From the NCBI GenBank assembly GCA_963556495.2, contig OY747713.1:34669961-34733960 (forward strand): a DNA stretch of 64,000 nucleotides, written 5' to 3'. Position numbers and translations under genes: made by a program. The number at the start of each line of letters is the position of its first letter. Within the stretch, counting starts at the first letter, position 1. Positions 33,239 to 45,808 of this stretch are shown one piece after another. The notes beneath the pieces are model-generated. The model was not told the origin of the DNA. It ran no database searches and saw only the letters and a list, made by a program, of their open reading frames with translations. This DNA is from Valencia hispanica. Its lineage: Eukaryota > Chordata > Actinopteri > Cyprinodontiformes > Valenciidae.

Positions 33239-36200
33239 GAATTTCATTTTCTCTTTAGCCCAGGTAAGTCATTGACTCCAGCCTTGGCCCACTGCTTGTG
33301 AAGTTCCCACAAATTGAGTGCAATTTGCTTGACAATCCTTTCAAGGTTGTGGTTATCCACTCAAAAATCTAAAAACTGTAGAAATTGTTTTCCTTAAAGT
33401 CACATTCTAACTGCTCTGTGTCATTTGTTCTGAATACAGTTTTTCTCCCTGAAACTTTTCAGTTTCATTCAAGCCAGTGACAAAGCATCCTTGAGATGCT
33501 CATCGCCCTTTCTGTTTTTCTCCTTTGTCGTGCTGCCTTTCTCTGCCTTCCCCTCCTTCTTTCACCTATGCTTTCTAATACTTTGGATGAGGAAATGATG
33601 AGAGAGAGGCAACAAATGACAGGAGGGATAGTCACCCATCTGTTGGCTGATGCATTATTGATCTCCAGCTCCCATTAGAGTGAAAAAGTGAAGGTTTCTA
33701 TGGGAGCCGCACTGACCAAACGCACCGATACTAGTGCACCAAAATAGCTCACATCTATATGTCTGCATGTGCACAGGCTCTCACACAAATAATCACACTT
33801 GGTCTGTTTACCTCATGTCAATAAATCCAATAGATATTTTTGAAAGGTTGAGCTTTCTCTGTTATGATTTCACCATAAGCCTTTCTTTAAACTAATTTTG
33901 CACAAAACACCTAATATACTTATCCCTAGGTCCTCTGAAAAAGTAAATCCCCATAATTCTTGAGTCCTTCAAAAGTTAGAAATAAAGCAAAAACTGTCCA
34001 TGAATGGTAGGCATTTTTTAAGATATGCTATAAGATAGCAGTACAAGTTGACAGGATGTGTGGGGACCACTGCGGGCAAATTAGACACTAGATTAATTAT
34101 ATTGAATATGTTGCCATACTGCAACACAATATAAATGTCCTCATCGCCAGCCTGTCTGGAGAAAACAGATGAGTTCATAAACAGTCAGTAGAGGACAATC
34201 GGTGTCCTGAGGCAAAACGGGTCTTGGAGTGAGCTGTATGCATATATGTGTTGCTGTGTGTATGTGATATGAAAGATAGTGTCTACAATAGTGATGACGA
34301 AAGTGAAGAGTTAAATCATACATCTCATAATTTTGGTTGACATATTTTTCCATGCGTGTGCTGTATTCGATATGTGCTCTTTCCCTTTTTTTTTGCTCAC
34401 ATGATCCAATAATTTTGTAACTCGACTGTTGTGTAACCAGCCTGTTTTGACACTTTAATTATGTCCCCTTGTCCTCTCACGCTAGGGGTCAATGCTCTCA
34501 TAAATAATTTGGAGAGAATGCCATTCCCATACCATAAAACTAAATGGCAGAATTTGAAACTAAATTTGACTACAAGTGGATTTATAAAGTCAACCTTCAG
34601 GGATTATAATGTGAAGCAATGGAGCATGTCACATTTTCTATACCGTCACCTGAGGGCTCTAAAACACAGCAGGGAGTTAAAAAAATACAATTCCACCAAT
34701 AGTGGACTGTTCTTGATTATTTCACCCTGACTTTCATTACTTTCCTATTAAACTCTTACTTTTATTGATGTGAGCATTGTTTCCAAGGGTCCTTTCACAC
34801 AAGATTAAGTTCATGCTGCAACTTTCAACCTGAATGTGGATGGCCTCTGAGGTGTATAAAGAATGGAGTTGGTTCCTGATTAATACACGTGATCATGCGT
34901 GGAGGTGTCATGATTGTTGTGAGTATCGAACAAAGCTTGTTGGGCTGCACAACTGCACAGTTGCTCAAACTACTGACATGCAGCAAGGCAGATCATGATA
35001 AGACTACAGATAGAATTTTGTGCAGACATGAGAACTGTGGCAGAAGCACCAAGCATAAAATGATCTTCTTGCATGCAGATGAAATATGATGTCTGAGGAT
35101 CAGGCTGGACTTAAGTGATCAGGGATGTATGTGATAATCATGGTGGGAATATGTTACTGATATACAGAGCATAGTGAGCATGCAAGAGAGCCAGCTATTT
35201 GGACAACATTAGTTGTGAAAAAGTTGTTATGACTGCCTTCAGACTGAAGGTTGGTTTTTTACAATTTATGTAGGTCCTGTTGAGTGTATAGCCGTCTTAT
35301 GTCTGTAAAAATGGGTCCCAAGATTCAAAAGACTTCAAATGATACTGGTAATTTCCTATCTTAAATTGAAGCCATAAAAGGTAGACAACAAAAAAATAAG
35401 TCATTTGTTTATTACAAGGTACATGGAGGAGGACAAAAATAAGGAAAATATTTCACAACTTTTTGCTTTTGATTCTAATTATTAGTGTTGTACAATAACA
35501 TTATACAACTTTTAAAATATATAAAAGTTTAGAGTTTTTAAATCAACATATGTGGTAGCAACAAAGTAAGAGCCACGTGTCCCCCAAGGAAATATGTAGC
35601 TAATACAGACTGTGCTACATACAGTTTTCACCCTTTACATGAGTAGAATTTTATGGCATGTGGGTGCCCCCCCCTATTTTTTTTTTATGGACATGCTCAG
35701 AAGCCTGTTACAGTCCTGTCCCAGTTAGGCAAAACCCATGCACCTTACATTACCCTGTTGTTGAAAGTGTGCTATACAAATAAAATTGCCTTGCCTTGCC
35801 TATGCAACCATGCCAGGTATACTATATATTCATCATTTACATTCACACCACTCAAAATGTATTTTTACAATGTTGATGTATTTATTCCCTAACCATTTTG
35901 AAATTTTTTGGACAACTGAAGCAAACTGTAAATCATCGAAAAAATAAGACATCTGTATTTCCTTTCTTGGTTATTTTACCAGTGATTATTTAGAAAACAG
36001 AGATTGTATACTGCCGCAAGCGTTTGATGGAAAAACAAGATCATAAAACAAGCAACAACAAAAAATCAGCCTGTGTAAATACGTGCAGATTTCAAAGAGT
36101 AAACCAGCATGTCAAAGTCAGGTATTTAGAGTTTCACATTCTACCCTAATGTAGGTTTGTATTTGTGGAGTATGCATAAGTCACAGGAGAATAGTTAAAA

Positions 36201-36984
36201 TACACCTAACTGCCAGTTGAGGGTCTATAGAGACTACACAATCTGTAATAATAAATACCCCGGAAAAAAACCAATAAAAATAAAAACTGTGGACACAGGT
36301 TTCTGTGAATAGTAGAAACAGTGCAGCAGAGGTTTAGATGGCTAGACATGTGGATTTGTATAAGCTATATGAAGAATACTATTCGGGTCATTCAATTTCA
36401 AAGTGTGGACACGACTCTCCATAAGTTGTAACAAAACACAAACATACACCAGTGTTGCATTCTGTGCTCCCATCAGTGGCTCTCTCTTCCATCCCATTTA
36501 TTTATTTTTTTGCTATGGAACCCTGTAAATAGGGTCATTTTGACTCGAACAAGCTTCAGGATGAATTACACTATACAGTCTCCACAAGTCAAGGCAGGAG
36601 TGTAATGATTTTCCCAGATTTCATTATTTTTGCACCATGTCTATTCCTGTTTCTGTATCACCATCTGTCATATGAGGTGGTTAGTTGAGGCATTCGAATG
36701 AAGGATTATATTTTTTCCTCTAAAAGGTCTATTGCTTTGAAGGCTAATAAACTCAGTTTCAGTTGGGAAGAGGAGAGATAACTTTGTCCTTGGCTCACTT
36801 ATAACCTCATCAGAATTGCTCAATGAATCACCGAGTGCTATAACTCATTGAAGGGCTGCCATGATGCAGTTAAGAGCCAACCTTAGAGGAGCTAAGGGAA
36901 ACTAAATATTCTGGTGAATGTGTATAAAAACATGTTTGTTGGCACATAAAATGGCACTGTCTAGGGTGTCTTGGAAAACTATGT
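33239..36984. other. No gene; one isolated LINE tail at 35745-35800
   Basis: A long stretch with no recognised coding domain. The fragment ttgaaagtgtgctatacaaa with attgccttgccttgcc at 35758-35800 matches the 3' end of the LINE at 9045-9767 and marks a very short insertion. The open frames at 34461-34730, 34889-35089 and 35653-35892 show no similarity I recognise. Confidence 0.5.
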
Positions 36985-37335
36985 ATGCCCCTTGAACTTT
37001 TCCTCATTTTGTCATGTTACAACCAGAAACGTCATTGTATTTTATTGGTGTTTTATGTGATAGAACAACACAAATAAGTGTATAATTGTGAAGTGCCCTG
37101 AAAGTGAACTTGGTGGCAGGCTGAGAAAATAATTAAATGATTTCACTTTGGTGTTGTAGCAAAGACGCATCTAAAACTTCCCCTCAATGACCACACTTGC
37201 CGATATTTGTTGAACCACCATTAGCTGCAATTACATCTGCGAGTATTTCTGGATATACCTCTATGGGTTTTCCACGCCTAGAGAATTCCATTTCTGTCTA
37301 TTCTTTTTCAAAAATAGATCAAGCCCAGTCAGATC
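36985..37335. mobile_element. Tc1 terminal remnant
   Basis: The block ccccttgaacttttcctcat, with ttgtcatgttacaaccagaaa, is the subterminal consensus of the Tc1 family seen at 29227 and 6165-6831. Then tgttgaaccaccattagctgc followed by aattacatctgc corresponds to the antisense C-terminus. The rest is missing and a LINE fragment follows. Confidence 0.7.
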
Positions 37336-37369
37336 AGGTAGAGTGGGTCTGGATAGCAATTTTCAAGTC

Positions 37370-37500
37370 CTGCTGCAGATTTTATAATTTACTAGTGGAT
37401 GTCTTTATTACTTCAAGGCTGGACTACTGTAATTCTTTATTATCAGGATGTCCACAAAATCCAATTAAAACCCTTGATCTTTGGCTTCGTGATAAATCTA
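37370..37500 (+). mobile_element. LINE reverse-transcriptase C-terminal scrap
   Basis: A plus-strand frame reads LVDVFITSRLDYCNSLLSGC and PQNPIKTLDL, matching the conserved AFI.SRLDYCN.LL.G.P block also seen in the LINE at 9045. Too short to assign to a clade. Confidence 0.7.
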
Positions 37501-37555
37501 GAATACAATTTAGGATAGTCCTTCTTAATTATGAAGCCATTAATAATCAATAATT

Positions 37556-37849
37556 CGGGTGACCGTGGGTCAGGTCACCCGTAACCAGTGGGTTGCCTGT
37601 TCGAACCCCAGCTCTGTCCGTCTCGGTTGTTGTGTCCCTGGATAAGACACTTCATCCATCTTGTCTAATGGTGGTGGTCAGAGAGCCCGGTGGCACCTGT
37701 GTGTGGCAGCATCGCTTCCATCAGTCTGCCCCAGGGCAGCTGTGGCTACAGTGTAGCTTACTGGCATCAGTGTGTGAATGTGTGCGTGAATGACTGAATG
37801 TAGGGTAAAGCGCTTTGTGGTCCTCTGACTGAAAAAGCGCTATACAACT
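37556..37849 (+). mobile_element. tRNA-derived SINE, near complete
   Basis: The tRNA-like head (37556-37610) contains a B box, ggttgcctgttcgaacccc, with an A-box-like region upstream (gggtgaccgtgggtcagg). The body has tgtccctggataagacactt, ggtggtggtcagagagcc and gggcagctgtggctaca. The tail is aaagcgctttgtggtcctct, ending gcgctataca. SINEs are transcribed by RNA polymerase III and moved by LINE machinery. The 7654-7880 copy is the same family. Confidence 0.85.
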
Positions 37850-37850
37850 G

Positions 37851-38075
37851 GTAGCCTGGCTCACCTCACAGCTAGAAGGTCCCGGGTTTGATTACCGCCG
37901 TGGACGCTGTGGGTGCTGAGGGTGTGTTTGTTCCCCCACATCATCGGCACCCACACCCTGGGTGGGGTTGGCGAAAGGGCCTTTCTGTGTGGAGTTTGTA
38001 TGTTCTTCCCGTGTTCCCTTGAGCAGCTAATGTGAGCTACTCCCACAAAAACATGCATTAGTCCTGGGGCTAACA
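37851..38075 (+). mobile_element. Second, different tRNA-derived SINE
   Basis: The head has the B box ggtcccgggtttgattacc after ctcacctcacagctagaa. The body includes gaaagggcctttctgtgtgg followed by agtttgtatgttcttcccg, the diagnostic block of a very widespread fish SINE, and ends aaaaacatgcattagtcctg. It directly follows the first SINE and is followed by the hAT terminus at 38082. Confidence 0.8.
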
Positions 38076-38395
38076 CACTAAATGTGTTGGGGAGTAACGG
38101 AATACATGTACCGCCGTTACGTATTTAGAATACTAATTACGAGTCCGTTACAGTTACTATTTTTAAACATGGTATTTAAAATACAGTTACTTTCGTAATA
38201 CCATTGGAATACTTGTGTGTTTTACACTTTCGTGGTCAGGACTCACGAATATAATACTCTTTGGAGCTGAGCAACACATTCCGTTTATTTTCTTTCACAC
38301 CACCGCAACTCTGCAAACAATCACTTCTCTCTGACGTCAAACCCGCGCCCCATTCTCACACTATCAAGCATCAGCGTTAACGTGAGTGGCCAGGT

Positions 38396-38660
38396 ATGGA
38401 TTCAGATTCAGATCTATATACAGTCACTGATTCAGACCAGGAGCTGGAGTGGTTGGAGCCACAACCGCAGCCGAATCAACCTACGAGCAGTGAAGGAGAA
38501 AATGCATTCATTTCCTGGAAATTCAAGCAAATTTTCACACTAAAAAAGGAGAGGGGGGAGCACTCTCAACAGTGCCGTGCAATCTTTGTTTGCCAGCGAA
38601 CAACCTATTAGCTGCGTCCAAAGACTCAACGTCTAATCTGAAGAAACAACTTAAGTATCC
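38396..38660 (+). pseudogene. hAT transposase N-terminal exon with BED finger (frameshifted)
   Basis: Starts ATG, then an acidic leader (MDSDSDLYTVTDSDQELEWL) and SWKFKQIFTLKKERGEHS. After a frameshift near 38570 it continues CNLCLPANNLLAASKDST and SNLKKQLKY. The C..C pair and the S.LKK.L signature are the BED zinc finger used by hAT transposases for DNA binding. One of the expected histidines is Gln. No downstream catalytic exons were found. Confidence 0.75.
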
Positions 38661-39040
38661 TAAATTGTTTTTATAGACTGTATGCATTATTTGACAGTAC
38701 CTATATCGTGTAAGTTAGGTCATTTCACACAGGTATAGTGTTGCTGTTCGTTTTATCTGAAATGACGTTAGCTTGAGACCTGGGTTATTCCATGGAATTG
38801 ATGCCTTTTGTTGTTCTTAAGTAATCAGTCATAAAATTACGATAACAACAAATTAATATGTTTTTTAAGAATATAACATTGCCATGTCTTCTTTCCTTAA
38901 AATAACATCAAATTAAAGTAAATCAATCAAATAGAGTTTTAAATAATTAAACTTACTTATATCCTAACGAGATGAGGGTGATTTGGCCTGTCCTTCACTG
39001 TTATTGTTGCATGTATTCAAGACTTTAAATTTGTAAAATG

Positions 39041-39075
<35 letters not shown>

Positions 39076-39135
39076 AATATATATGACAAACATGACTCAG
39101 TTGGTTTTAATAATTTATTGTTATTATTATTATTA

Positions 39136-39175
<40 letters not shown>

Positions 39176-39180
39176 TATTA
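39041..39180. repeat. TA and ATT simple repeats
   Basis: An imperfect TA tract at 39041-39085 and a TTA/ATT tract at 39116-39180, separated by a short unique spacer. Confidence 0.9.
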
Positions 39181-39677
39181 TCTCAATGTTGTGTCTCAAT
39201 AAAAAAAATCTTCAGGAAAATCTTTGGCAATAATGCAGATATAAAATAGCAATGATGAATGTCCTTCACTGATACAATAATACTAATAAAGTAAGCTACA
39301 AAATAATAGTACCTGCTACTACTTACTGTACTGACTTGGGAAGTAAATCATCAGTGTTGTGTAGACCATGATGCTACCATAACATCAACCCTGTTGTCGA
39401 TAATTTGATTTAAAAAAAGTGAAGAAAATGGCGATTCAAATGGACTTTTAATTCTTATTAAAATTGAAACTACATTATGTTTTAGATTGGGCCATTTTTC
39501 AACATTTCTCCTCTAAAAATATTTTATGTTGAGCCATGTGATTGCCATGCAAAATTACTGTTACAACAAGCTATTTTTGTAACAAATTATTCCCATCTCT
39601 CTATAATATAGCTTTGTTTAATCACTAAATGTGTTCCATTCTAGTATTGATGACTGGAATAAAATACAAAGTGCACA

Positions 39678-40472
39678 TTGTTTTTATCACATTACGTGTT
39701 ATCACATTACGTTGAGTTAAGTTCCAGGGGTTTGCGCGACATGATTGCAGTGGAACATGGAGTGCAACTTTGTCCATCTACTGTACGCCGTGCCCGCAGA
39801 AGACTTGGATGGAAATACACAAAAGCCCATGTCTCTCCAATGATTAAGGACAAAAACAAAGAGGCCAGACTACAACAAGCACTCCAGTGGCTGCAGACTG
39901 GTGAAACATGGCATGATGTGTTGTTCACAGATGAATCGACTGTTGCATTAGAGCATTACGCAAGATTTAGTTTGTATAGAAAAGATCACAAAGTTTGTAG
40001 GCCTACACCAAAGCATCCTTTGAAAATGCATGTGTGGGGTTTAATTTCACGCAGGGGTCCAGGTCAATTGGTTATCTTTGATGGGATCATGGACAAGATT
40101 TACTTCCAGAATGAGATCATAGAAAAATGTGCAGCACCATATGTAACTAGACATTTCGGTATGAACCACTGCTTCTTTCAGGACAATGATCCTAAACATT
40201 CAGCATCTACAGATTTTTTTGCCTCCAAAGGAATCAACTGGGTCAAAACGCCACCAGAGTCCCCTGATTTAAACCCAATCGAGATTGTCTGGCATTTAAT
40301 GAAGGACTTAATTCGTAAGGAGGCAAAACCAGGTACGAAGCAGGAGCTTATTCATGTCATTAAGACATTCTGGACAAGCAGACTGACCCAAGAAAAATGT
40401 AACAACATCATCACAGGTCTTAATAAAGTCGTTCAACTTATTAGCAGTGACGGTGGGCATACTGGAAAGTGA
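39678..40472 (+). CDS. Tc1/mariner-like transposase, long intact open frame lacking N-terminus
   Basis: 264 codons are open to a TGA at 40472. The first ATG is at 39741, after the start of the second helix-turn-helix ([20 protein letters not shown], then [11 protein letters not shown]). The DDE domain has D in [15 protein letters not shown] in [14 protein letters not shown] and E in [17 protein letters not shown]. The C-terminus ends SSDGGHTGK. The first ~80 residues of a normal protein are missing; an AG at 39726 could be a splice acceptor, or the copy is truncated. Between the second D and the E I count 32 residues, where relatives have 34. No terminal inverted repeats were identified, and a poly(A) signal lies about 40645. 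Confidence 0.8.
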   Translation: MFLSHYVLSHYVELSSRGLRDMIAVEHGVQLCPSTVRRARRRLGWKYTKAHVSPMIKDKNKEARLQQALQWLQTGETWHDVLFTDESTVALEHYARFSLYRKDHKVCRPTPKHPLKMHVWGLISRRGPGQLVIFDGIMDKIYFQNEIIEKCAAPYVTRHFGMNHCFFQDNDPKHSASTDFFASKGINWVKTPPESPDLNPIEIVWHLMKDLIRKEAKPGTKQELIHVIKTFWTSRLTQEKCNNIITGLNKVVQLISSDGGHTGK

Positions 40473-41278
40473 CCTTTCCATTCATTATCCTTTATTATTA
40501 TCCTGTAATTATCTGTATTTTTTTTTTATTTAAACAGTCAGTGCAGAACAATTACTGTATATAAGCAAGCCTATCATAAATAATCCTTTGTGAGTCCTTC
40601 TGTGCATCCAGAAATAAGCTGCAGGCTTCCTTTCTTACTTGCCTTAATAAATGTAATCTAAGTTTAAAACATGTAGCTTATTTGTTTAAATCATCACAGG
40701 GCAAGACTTATGCACTTGGTTACAGAGATATTTATAAAAAGCATTTATAAAGTAGATTATATTGCTGACCAAAGTGCTGTACAAAATAAGCTAATATACA
40801 ATATCAGTATAACAATATAACAACAATATAAGTAGGCTATATCATATGATAACAATATGAGTGAATAAGCCAGGGTGACGCATCTGCCCTCAGGGAATGT
40901 TTTTAACAAGCAATCGGAGAAGGGGCTGGGGTGGACGCATGTCAGTAGTCAGTTTTTTCTACTGTGAGAAGACCCAAACATTTATCAATCATTTGAACTC
41001 TCACTAGTTTGCATTGGCAGATGGACATTTTTTTTAATCTTTATTTAAAGTTGTAGCAACAACATTTCTGTCTTGTTTGATTCTCGCTATTGTCTTACTG
41101 TAGCCTAAAATATTTTCTGTTTTACTATGAAAACCCCACCAACAACTCCCTGGAACTTGTTGTAAATGTTTTTAGGCTTTACATGCTAAATTTTTTCTCC
41201 GCAAGCAAAAATGGCAAAAAGCAACCCTATCTTTCTCAATTGAAATTAACTCTCTCCTTACATGTCTTCACTTGGTAA
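40473..41278. other. No gene recognised
   Basis: Downstream flank of the transposase frame. AT-rich, with no termini or coding motif seen. Confidence 0.45.
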
Positions 41279-41279
41279 C

Positions 41280-41310
<31 letters not shown>
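41279..41310. repeat. Poly-C then poly-A run
   Basis: About 22 C residues followed by 10 A residues. Such runs are prone to assembly and length errors. Confidence 0.95.
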
Positions 41311-41311
<1 letters not shown>

Positions 41312-41664
41312 GATGAAATGAACAGCAGTTTCCTGATCTCCCCCTCCCCCCCTTTCTGGGCCAAAGCGTGGATCCTCAGAGCATGATTGCAGTAATTGTC
41401 ATACAAATGGGGTTTTTAGACGTTGCGGCAGAGTGGCATGTTATCGACATGGCTGGTGTGACCTCAGGCCGTCTTTTTGAACCTGGTTGTGCTTAACCGG
41501 TTCACCTAGGTGTGGCCACAGCCTTAGTGTGTCTGTGTTTTTATTTTTCAGTATTTTGTTTTGGTTGCATTTTTCTTATTTTTTGTATGTGTACAGTAGC
41601 TACATATGTTACTATAACTGAATTCCTTTGTCGTTTCATGTATAATTGTATTGTTATAGATACA

Positions 41665-41779
41665 TTGGATGGATGGATGGATGGATGGATGGATGGATGG
41701 ATGGATGGATGGATGGATGGATGGATGGATGGATGGATGGATGGATGGATGGATGGATGGATGGATGGATGGATGGATA
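41665..41779. repeat. (GGAT)n microsatellite
   Basis: About 28 uninterrupted GGAT units. The periodic open frames reading WMDG or SIHP repeats through it are artefacts of the tetranucleotide. Confidence 0.98.
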
Positions 41780-42719
41780 CAGTTTTTTTGCCTGGTTGAC
41801 CAAGAGATGGCTCACAGCCACACCCCCTTTCCATTTTATTGCCCAAATCCATGTGGGGAGTTTTAGCCTTTAGCCACATCTTGCTATGTGCAAAAGACAG
41901 AGTAGCCTACAGTAGCTAACTTAAACGTACCAAATAACTCCTACAAGTGCATACAATTCGACACAACTACATAAGCCTTATTGTGCAAATTACTGAGCTA
42001 ACAGAGATACATAAAGAGAGCGGACGTGAGAGCACCTGATGGAATAATCTCCTGATCAAACTCAGCTTCCTGAAATTTTTAAACTGCCTCCAGAACCCAG
42101 TTAACGTACAAAAATCTATTCAACAAAAATAGTGATAGCCTACAGGTAAACCTTTTTTTCGCGCAGTTGAGCCTTCTCGGTTTAAAACATCAGGACTAAT
42201 AAAAATAAAATTTCCGGCACCATTTAAAAAATGGAAATTATAAAAAAAATTATTTTTGATGATTAATTTAATTAAATATATTACACAGACTCGGGTCACA
42301 CGTAAACAGATATTTTTAAGGAAGATAGTATGCTAGATTTAAAAAAGGATTAATAAAAAAAAAACTTAGTTTAGGCTAATTATTTCGTTTAACTGGAGAA
42401 GATTAGTTAAGGAATATCTGCGGTTACTAGGCAATATTGAACTGGAGTATTTTGGATGGAGTATTATGGGATTATTATGGGAAATTATTCAACACCGTCA
42501 AACACTTTGACCACTCTGTGTGCACTTCATTGTTTATTCTTGTTTTTGTCTGTCTAATTCCCTACACTCTTGTTTTGTCATTTATGTGAAGAAGTGTAGC
42601 CTACCAAATCAGTGGTAGTCTTTTACCTGCCAAAAAACTGACTGATATGGTGACAAGCAGTTCGCTGCCGCTTTGTTATCTGTGGCCCATCATTTGGTCT
42701 CCACTTTGGAAAAAGCCAA
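41780..42719. other. No gene recognised
   Basis: AT-rich sequence without recognisable repeats or coding motifs. Confidence 0.45.
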
Positions 42720-42900
42720 GTGTCTCATGCCCAATTTCCACTGCATGCGCTCCGCTCCGGTCCGATTCCGCCACGCACTCCGCAGCCGTTCGCAATTTCC
42801 ACTGCATGCGCTCTAGATCCGCTCTGGTCCGGTCCGCAGCCCAGAGGTGGTCAAAGAAGCATGCGTGGCAATTGCGAGGTCTCGCGATAAAACCCATTAA
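42720..42900. repeat. Harbinger-like MITE end with internal duplication
   Basis: The block caatttccactgcatgcgct appears at 42731 and again at 42793, both followed by ccgctc and ggtccg. This GC-rich gcgctccgctccggtccg sequence is typical of certain Harbinger MITE termini in fish. A complementary second terminus was not found. Confidence 0.45.
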
Positions 42901-43589
42901 TAAATGCGGAAGTCAGAACAAAATTCTTCATTCCGTGGAAAACGAATAGAAAAGAACAGTTATTCTCTGTCATAATATTTTGGACAACATATGTATAAAT
43001 ATACACGGGCTTATATTAATATAGCTATGCATACAAAAAATGTCTAGTCCGTCTATATTGAGTTATTTTGAAAAACACCCGGAAATGTGGTTGTTCTCTA
43101 TCCAGTTGGTGCTAGTTATTTGTGTAGATTGACTGTGGACTTGATCCGGCAAAAATTGAATTGATCCTATTTTTGCCGGATATAATTGGGAGTGAATTAA
43201 AGTGCTGGTTGAAGTGGTGCTGCTGGTGGAGGAGGTGATGATGATGGTGGTGACGGCAGGAACGGAGAGACAGGCCATCGGACGAGCAGGACGGGTAACA
43301 GTAGGTCAACACACCATGGAGACATCTACAATGATCGGCCACTGAGTGAAGGGAAGTGATGGGTTTTAAAGGCAGGAGGTGAGAAGGATCAGGTGTGGAT
43401 GATTGAAAAGACACAGGTGAGGACAATGATGAGGAGAGGGTGATTAGGGCAGCATGACATAAACTGATTGGATTAACAAACCGAAGGATTATTTGGAATG
43501 TATGTATGATTGAAATGAAATTACTTCTTGTAAAGTGCCTTGCGATGACATATTGGGAATTGGTTTTACATAATTAAACAGATTTGGGG
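42901..43589. other. No gene; contains a 13-bp perfect hairpin
   Basis: The arms atccggcaaaaat (43144-43156) and atttttgccggat (43169-43181) pair perfectly around a 12-base loop. The opposing low-complexity frames at 43063-43278 and 43112-43426 (His/Ser-rich) follow a GGTGGT-like repeat and are not considered genes. Confidence 0.5.
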
Positions 43590-44048
43590 GTGGTGTGATC
43601 AGAGTGCTGTGTGTAGTGTTAATTTTCAGCACTTAGCATATATACCCATAAATTCAGGTTTGGTCTCATTTTACTAGAGCACGTCCACATGTTTGGTGTT
43701 CATTACGTTTACTTATTACTTATGATTATAACACACCTTTGAGGCCTTCACATAACATATGTATTTATATTGATGATAAATTGCAGACAGGATGACTCCA
43801 TCGGATAATTTGGTGGCTTCTAAAAGAAGCTGATTGAACTGGTTTTATCAAGAGGTATCATATTGAAGAATGATTAAAAAAACAGTATGTTTAACAATTC
43901 AAATGTTTAGTTAAAAACAAAACAAATAACTTTACAAACAAAAAACCGTTGTTCTACTTCATGTTGGGTCTATCACATACAAATTATCACTGTAATGTGA
44001 CAAAATGTGTAAAAGTTCAATAAGTATGACTAATTTTGCAAGCCACTG
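43590..44048 (-). mobile_element. Tc1 remnant, minus-strand gene
   Basis: Antisense pieces of the Tc1 transposase (ggtttggtctcatttt) are followed by the subterminal gtgacaaaatgtgtaaaag with ttcaataagtatgac and the terminus ttttgcaagccactg. TA follows at 44049-44050. The middle is heavily deleted. Confidence 0.7.
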
Positions 44049-44050
44049 TA

Positions 44051-45351
44051 TTTAATTATTTCCTGATGGTCAGAAACAAGCAAGGGAAAATATGTAGACA
44101 CCAACCACATAGACACCAGAAATATATTCTGTGATAAAAGTCATGGTTGAACATTATCAACAGTGAAACTAACTTTTCACCATTTGACCTGGGTCACCAT
44201 TTTTTTCAGCTGCTGGATTAGAAAGCACAAAGCCAACAGAAATTGTGCCTGTTTAAAAAATAATCCCCTGGGTCCCAGTGCCAGCTCCTGCAGACAGACT
44301 AATGTTGCTTTGTGAAGACTTTCCAGCTTAAATTGTCTCAGACAAACTCAGTCGGTGCTGAGCTCTTACTTGTGGATGAGAACTTTGCTGCAAACAGACT
44401 TACACTGTGAATTAACAGGATTAAATGTTTTAAGAGGCTTGTCAGGTAAACCTCAACCTCTCTGCCTAAACACCGAGACTGACTCTGAGCTACTTTCAGC
44501 TACTTTCAAGTCTACAACTATCTCATCCATGAGTGGCATATCAGAGAGCCTGCACAGCACACGGCGCAGTGGTACAACACTGCAATTTGGCATGCACGGC
44601 TAACCAGCACCTGGCAGCATACAACAGGGGAGCCGTGCACCTGCACAGTCACAAACAGACAAGATGAAACAAATGCAAACAGAGGGTTTAGGTGTTAAAC
44701 TTGTCTAACATTCTCCATGCTTTTGGTTCTACAAAGATTTTCCCCTGCAAGGCTTCCCACCCCCTTTCTTCAGTTACCCTAAGACAGCAGACATGTAGAG
44801 CACATGTTCCAAAAAGATAGATATTCTCGAATAGAACTGATCAAAATTTACAAAATTAACAAAAAAGAAAAATGTTCCTTTAATAACTTTTTATGGTTCA
44901 AGAAGAAAATAGCAACATCCCTGTTTGCAAATATAAAATTACTTTTATCGTAGTTTGCACTTAGCAACGAAAATGTCATGTTATAGTACAAAAAACAGGA
45001 AATCTAAAATTCCAATTGCATGGTTGTCAGCCTCAGAGACTGGTACATTTAATTTGTCTGATTTTCTCTTTTCATTTTTATTCATTTTTACTCTCATTAG
45101 AATAACTGATTGCTAACAATTAAAATGGGTGTGGAATAAAATCAAGTAAGGCTACCTTGGGACCTCCTCAACTGTGTCAGCCTTTGATTAATGAGTAAGG
45201 AGAGATAACAGTACACTGGTGCAGTTATAGAGGCAGAAAAAAAAAACAGATCACTAATGAAATTTCCCATTTTTAAAAAATAAACATATTCATACAACTT
45301 TCATATCCCGTTATATTATTAAAAGGCGTCTGCTATACTTATGATTTAATT
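44051..45351. other. No gene recognised
   Basis: No recognised repeat or coding motif; the 82-codon frame at 44355-44603 has no domain. Confidence 0.45.
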
Positions 45352-45540
45352 AACTCTGCCAAAGAGGTCATGTATTCGCAAGGGTTTGTCTGTTTGTTAG
45401 GTATATCAACATCACTCAAAAACTTATAGACTGATTTTGATGGAATTTTCAGGAAATTTCTGCAATGGGAACAGGAACAAGTGATTAGATGGTTTGTTAT
45501 TTTTCTGACAGTTTGTGTATGACCGGGATCCATTCAGATT
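45352..45540 (-). mobile_element. RTE-like retroelement 3' end, antisense
   Basis: Reads on the minus strand as a degenerate version of the copy at 45907-46263. Shared blocks are ttcctgaaaattcc, atcaaaatcagtct, ataagtttttgagt, tgtctgttt in complement and the terminal cctctttggcagag. It is an unassigned non-LTR tail of RTE type, recognised by memory of the consensus. Confidence 0.55.
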
Positions 45541-45808
45541 CTGCAATGCATACTATTTGTTAAAATTTATACACATCTTTTTCCCCTACTGTTGGCTGTT
45601 CTTTACACAAAATGTGCAAAACAGATGGCTCCAATTACTTGAAAGTGCAAGCAGAAACATCAAATGCAATTCATAAACATTTTGAACTAGTTGCAGTTTT
45701 TTGGCTTTACATTGTAAGATTGACCTCAACCACAAGCTGCAATAACAATGTCTCACTCAGTGACAGGGGAATCATGTTTACGATGGTGTGCTAAAACATG
45801 TAGTGTTA

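Larger units (their letters stand above)
38082..39601. mobile_element. hAT element carrying a BED-finger exon, boundaries tentative
   Basis: The left terminus gtgttggggagtaacggaat and the reverse complement of the right region (gagagatgggaataa) align as degenerate hAT ends of the CAGTGTTGGG type. No 8-bp duplication could be confirmed. Inside is a hAT N-terminal exon. Simple repeats fill part of the interior: TA at 39041-39085 and ATT at 39116-39180. Confidence 0.55.

Noticed and set aside
41512..41879. Repetitive open frames (WMDG and SIHP units) over the GGAT tract on both strands
   Set aside because: They are translations of a tetranucleotide microsatellite; no start context and no conserved protein.
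43112..43426. 104-codon His/Ser-rich minus-strand frame
   Set aside because: Low complexity arising from a GGTGGT-like repeat; no domain, no splice or promoter support.
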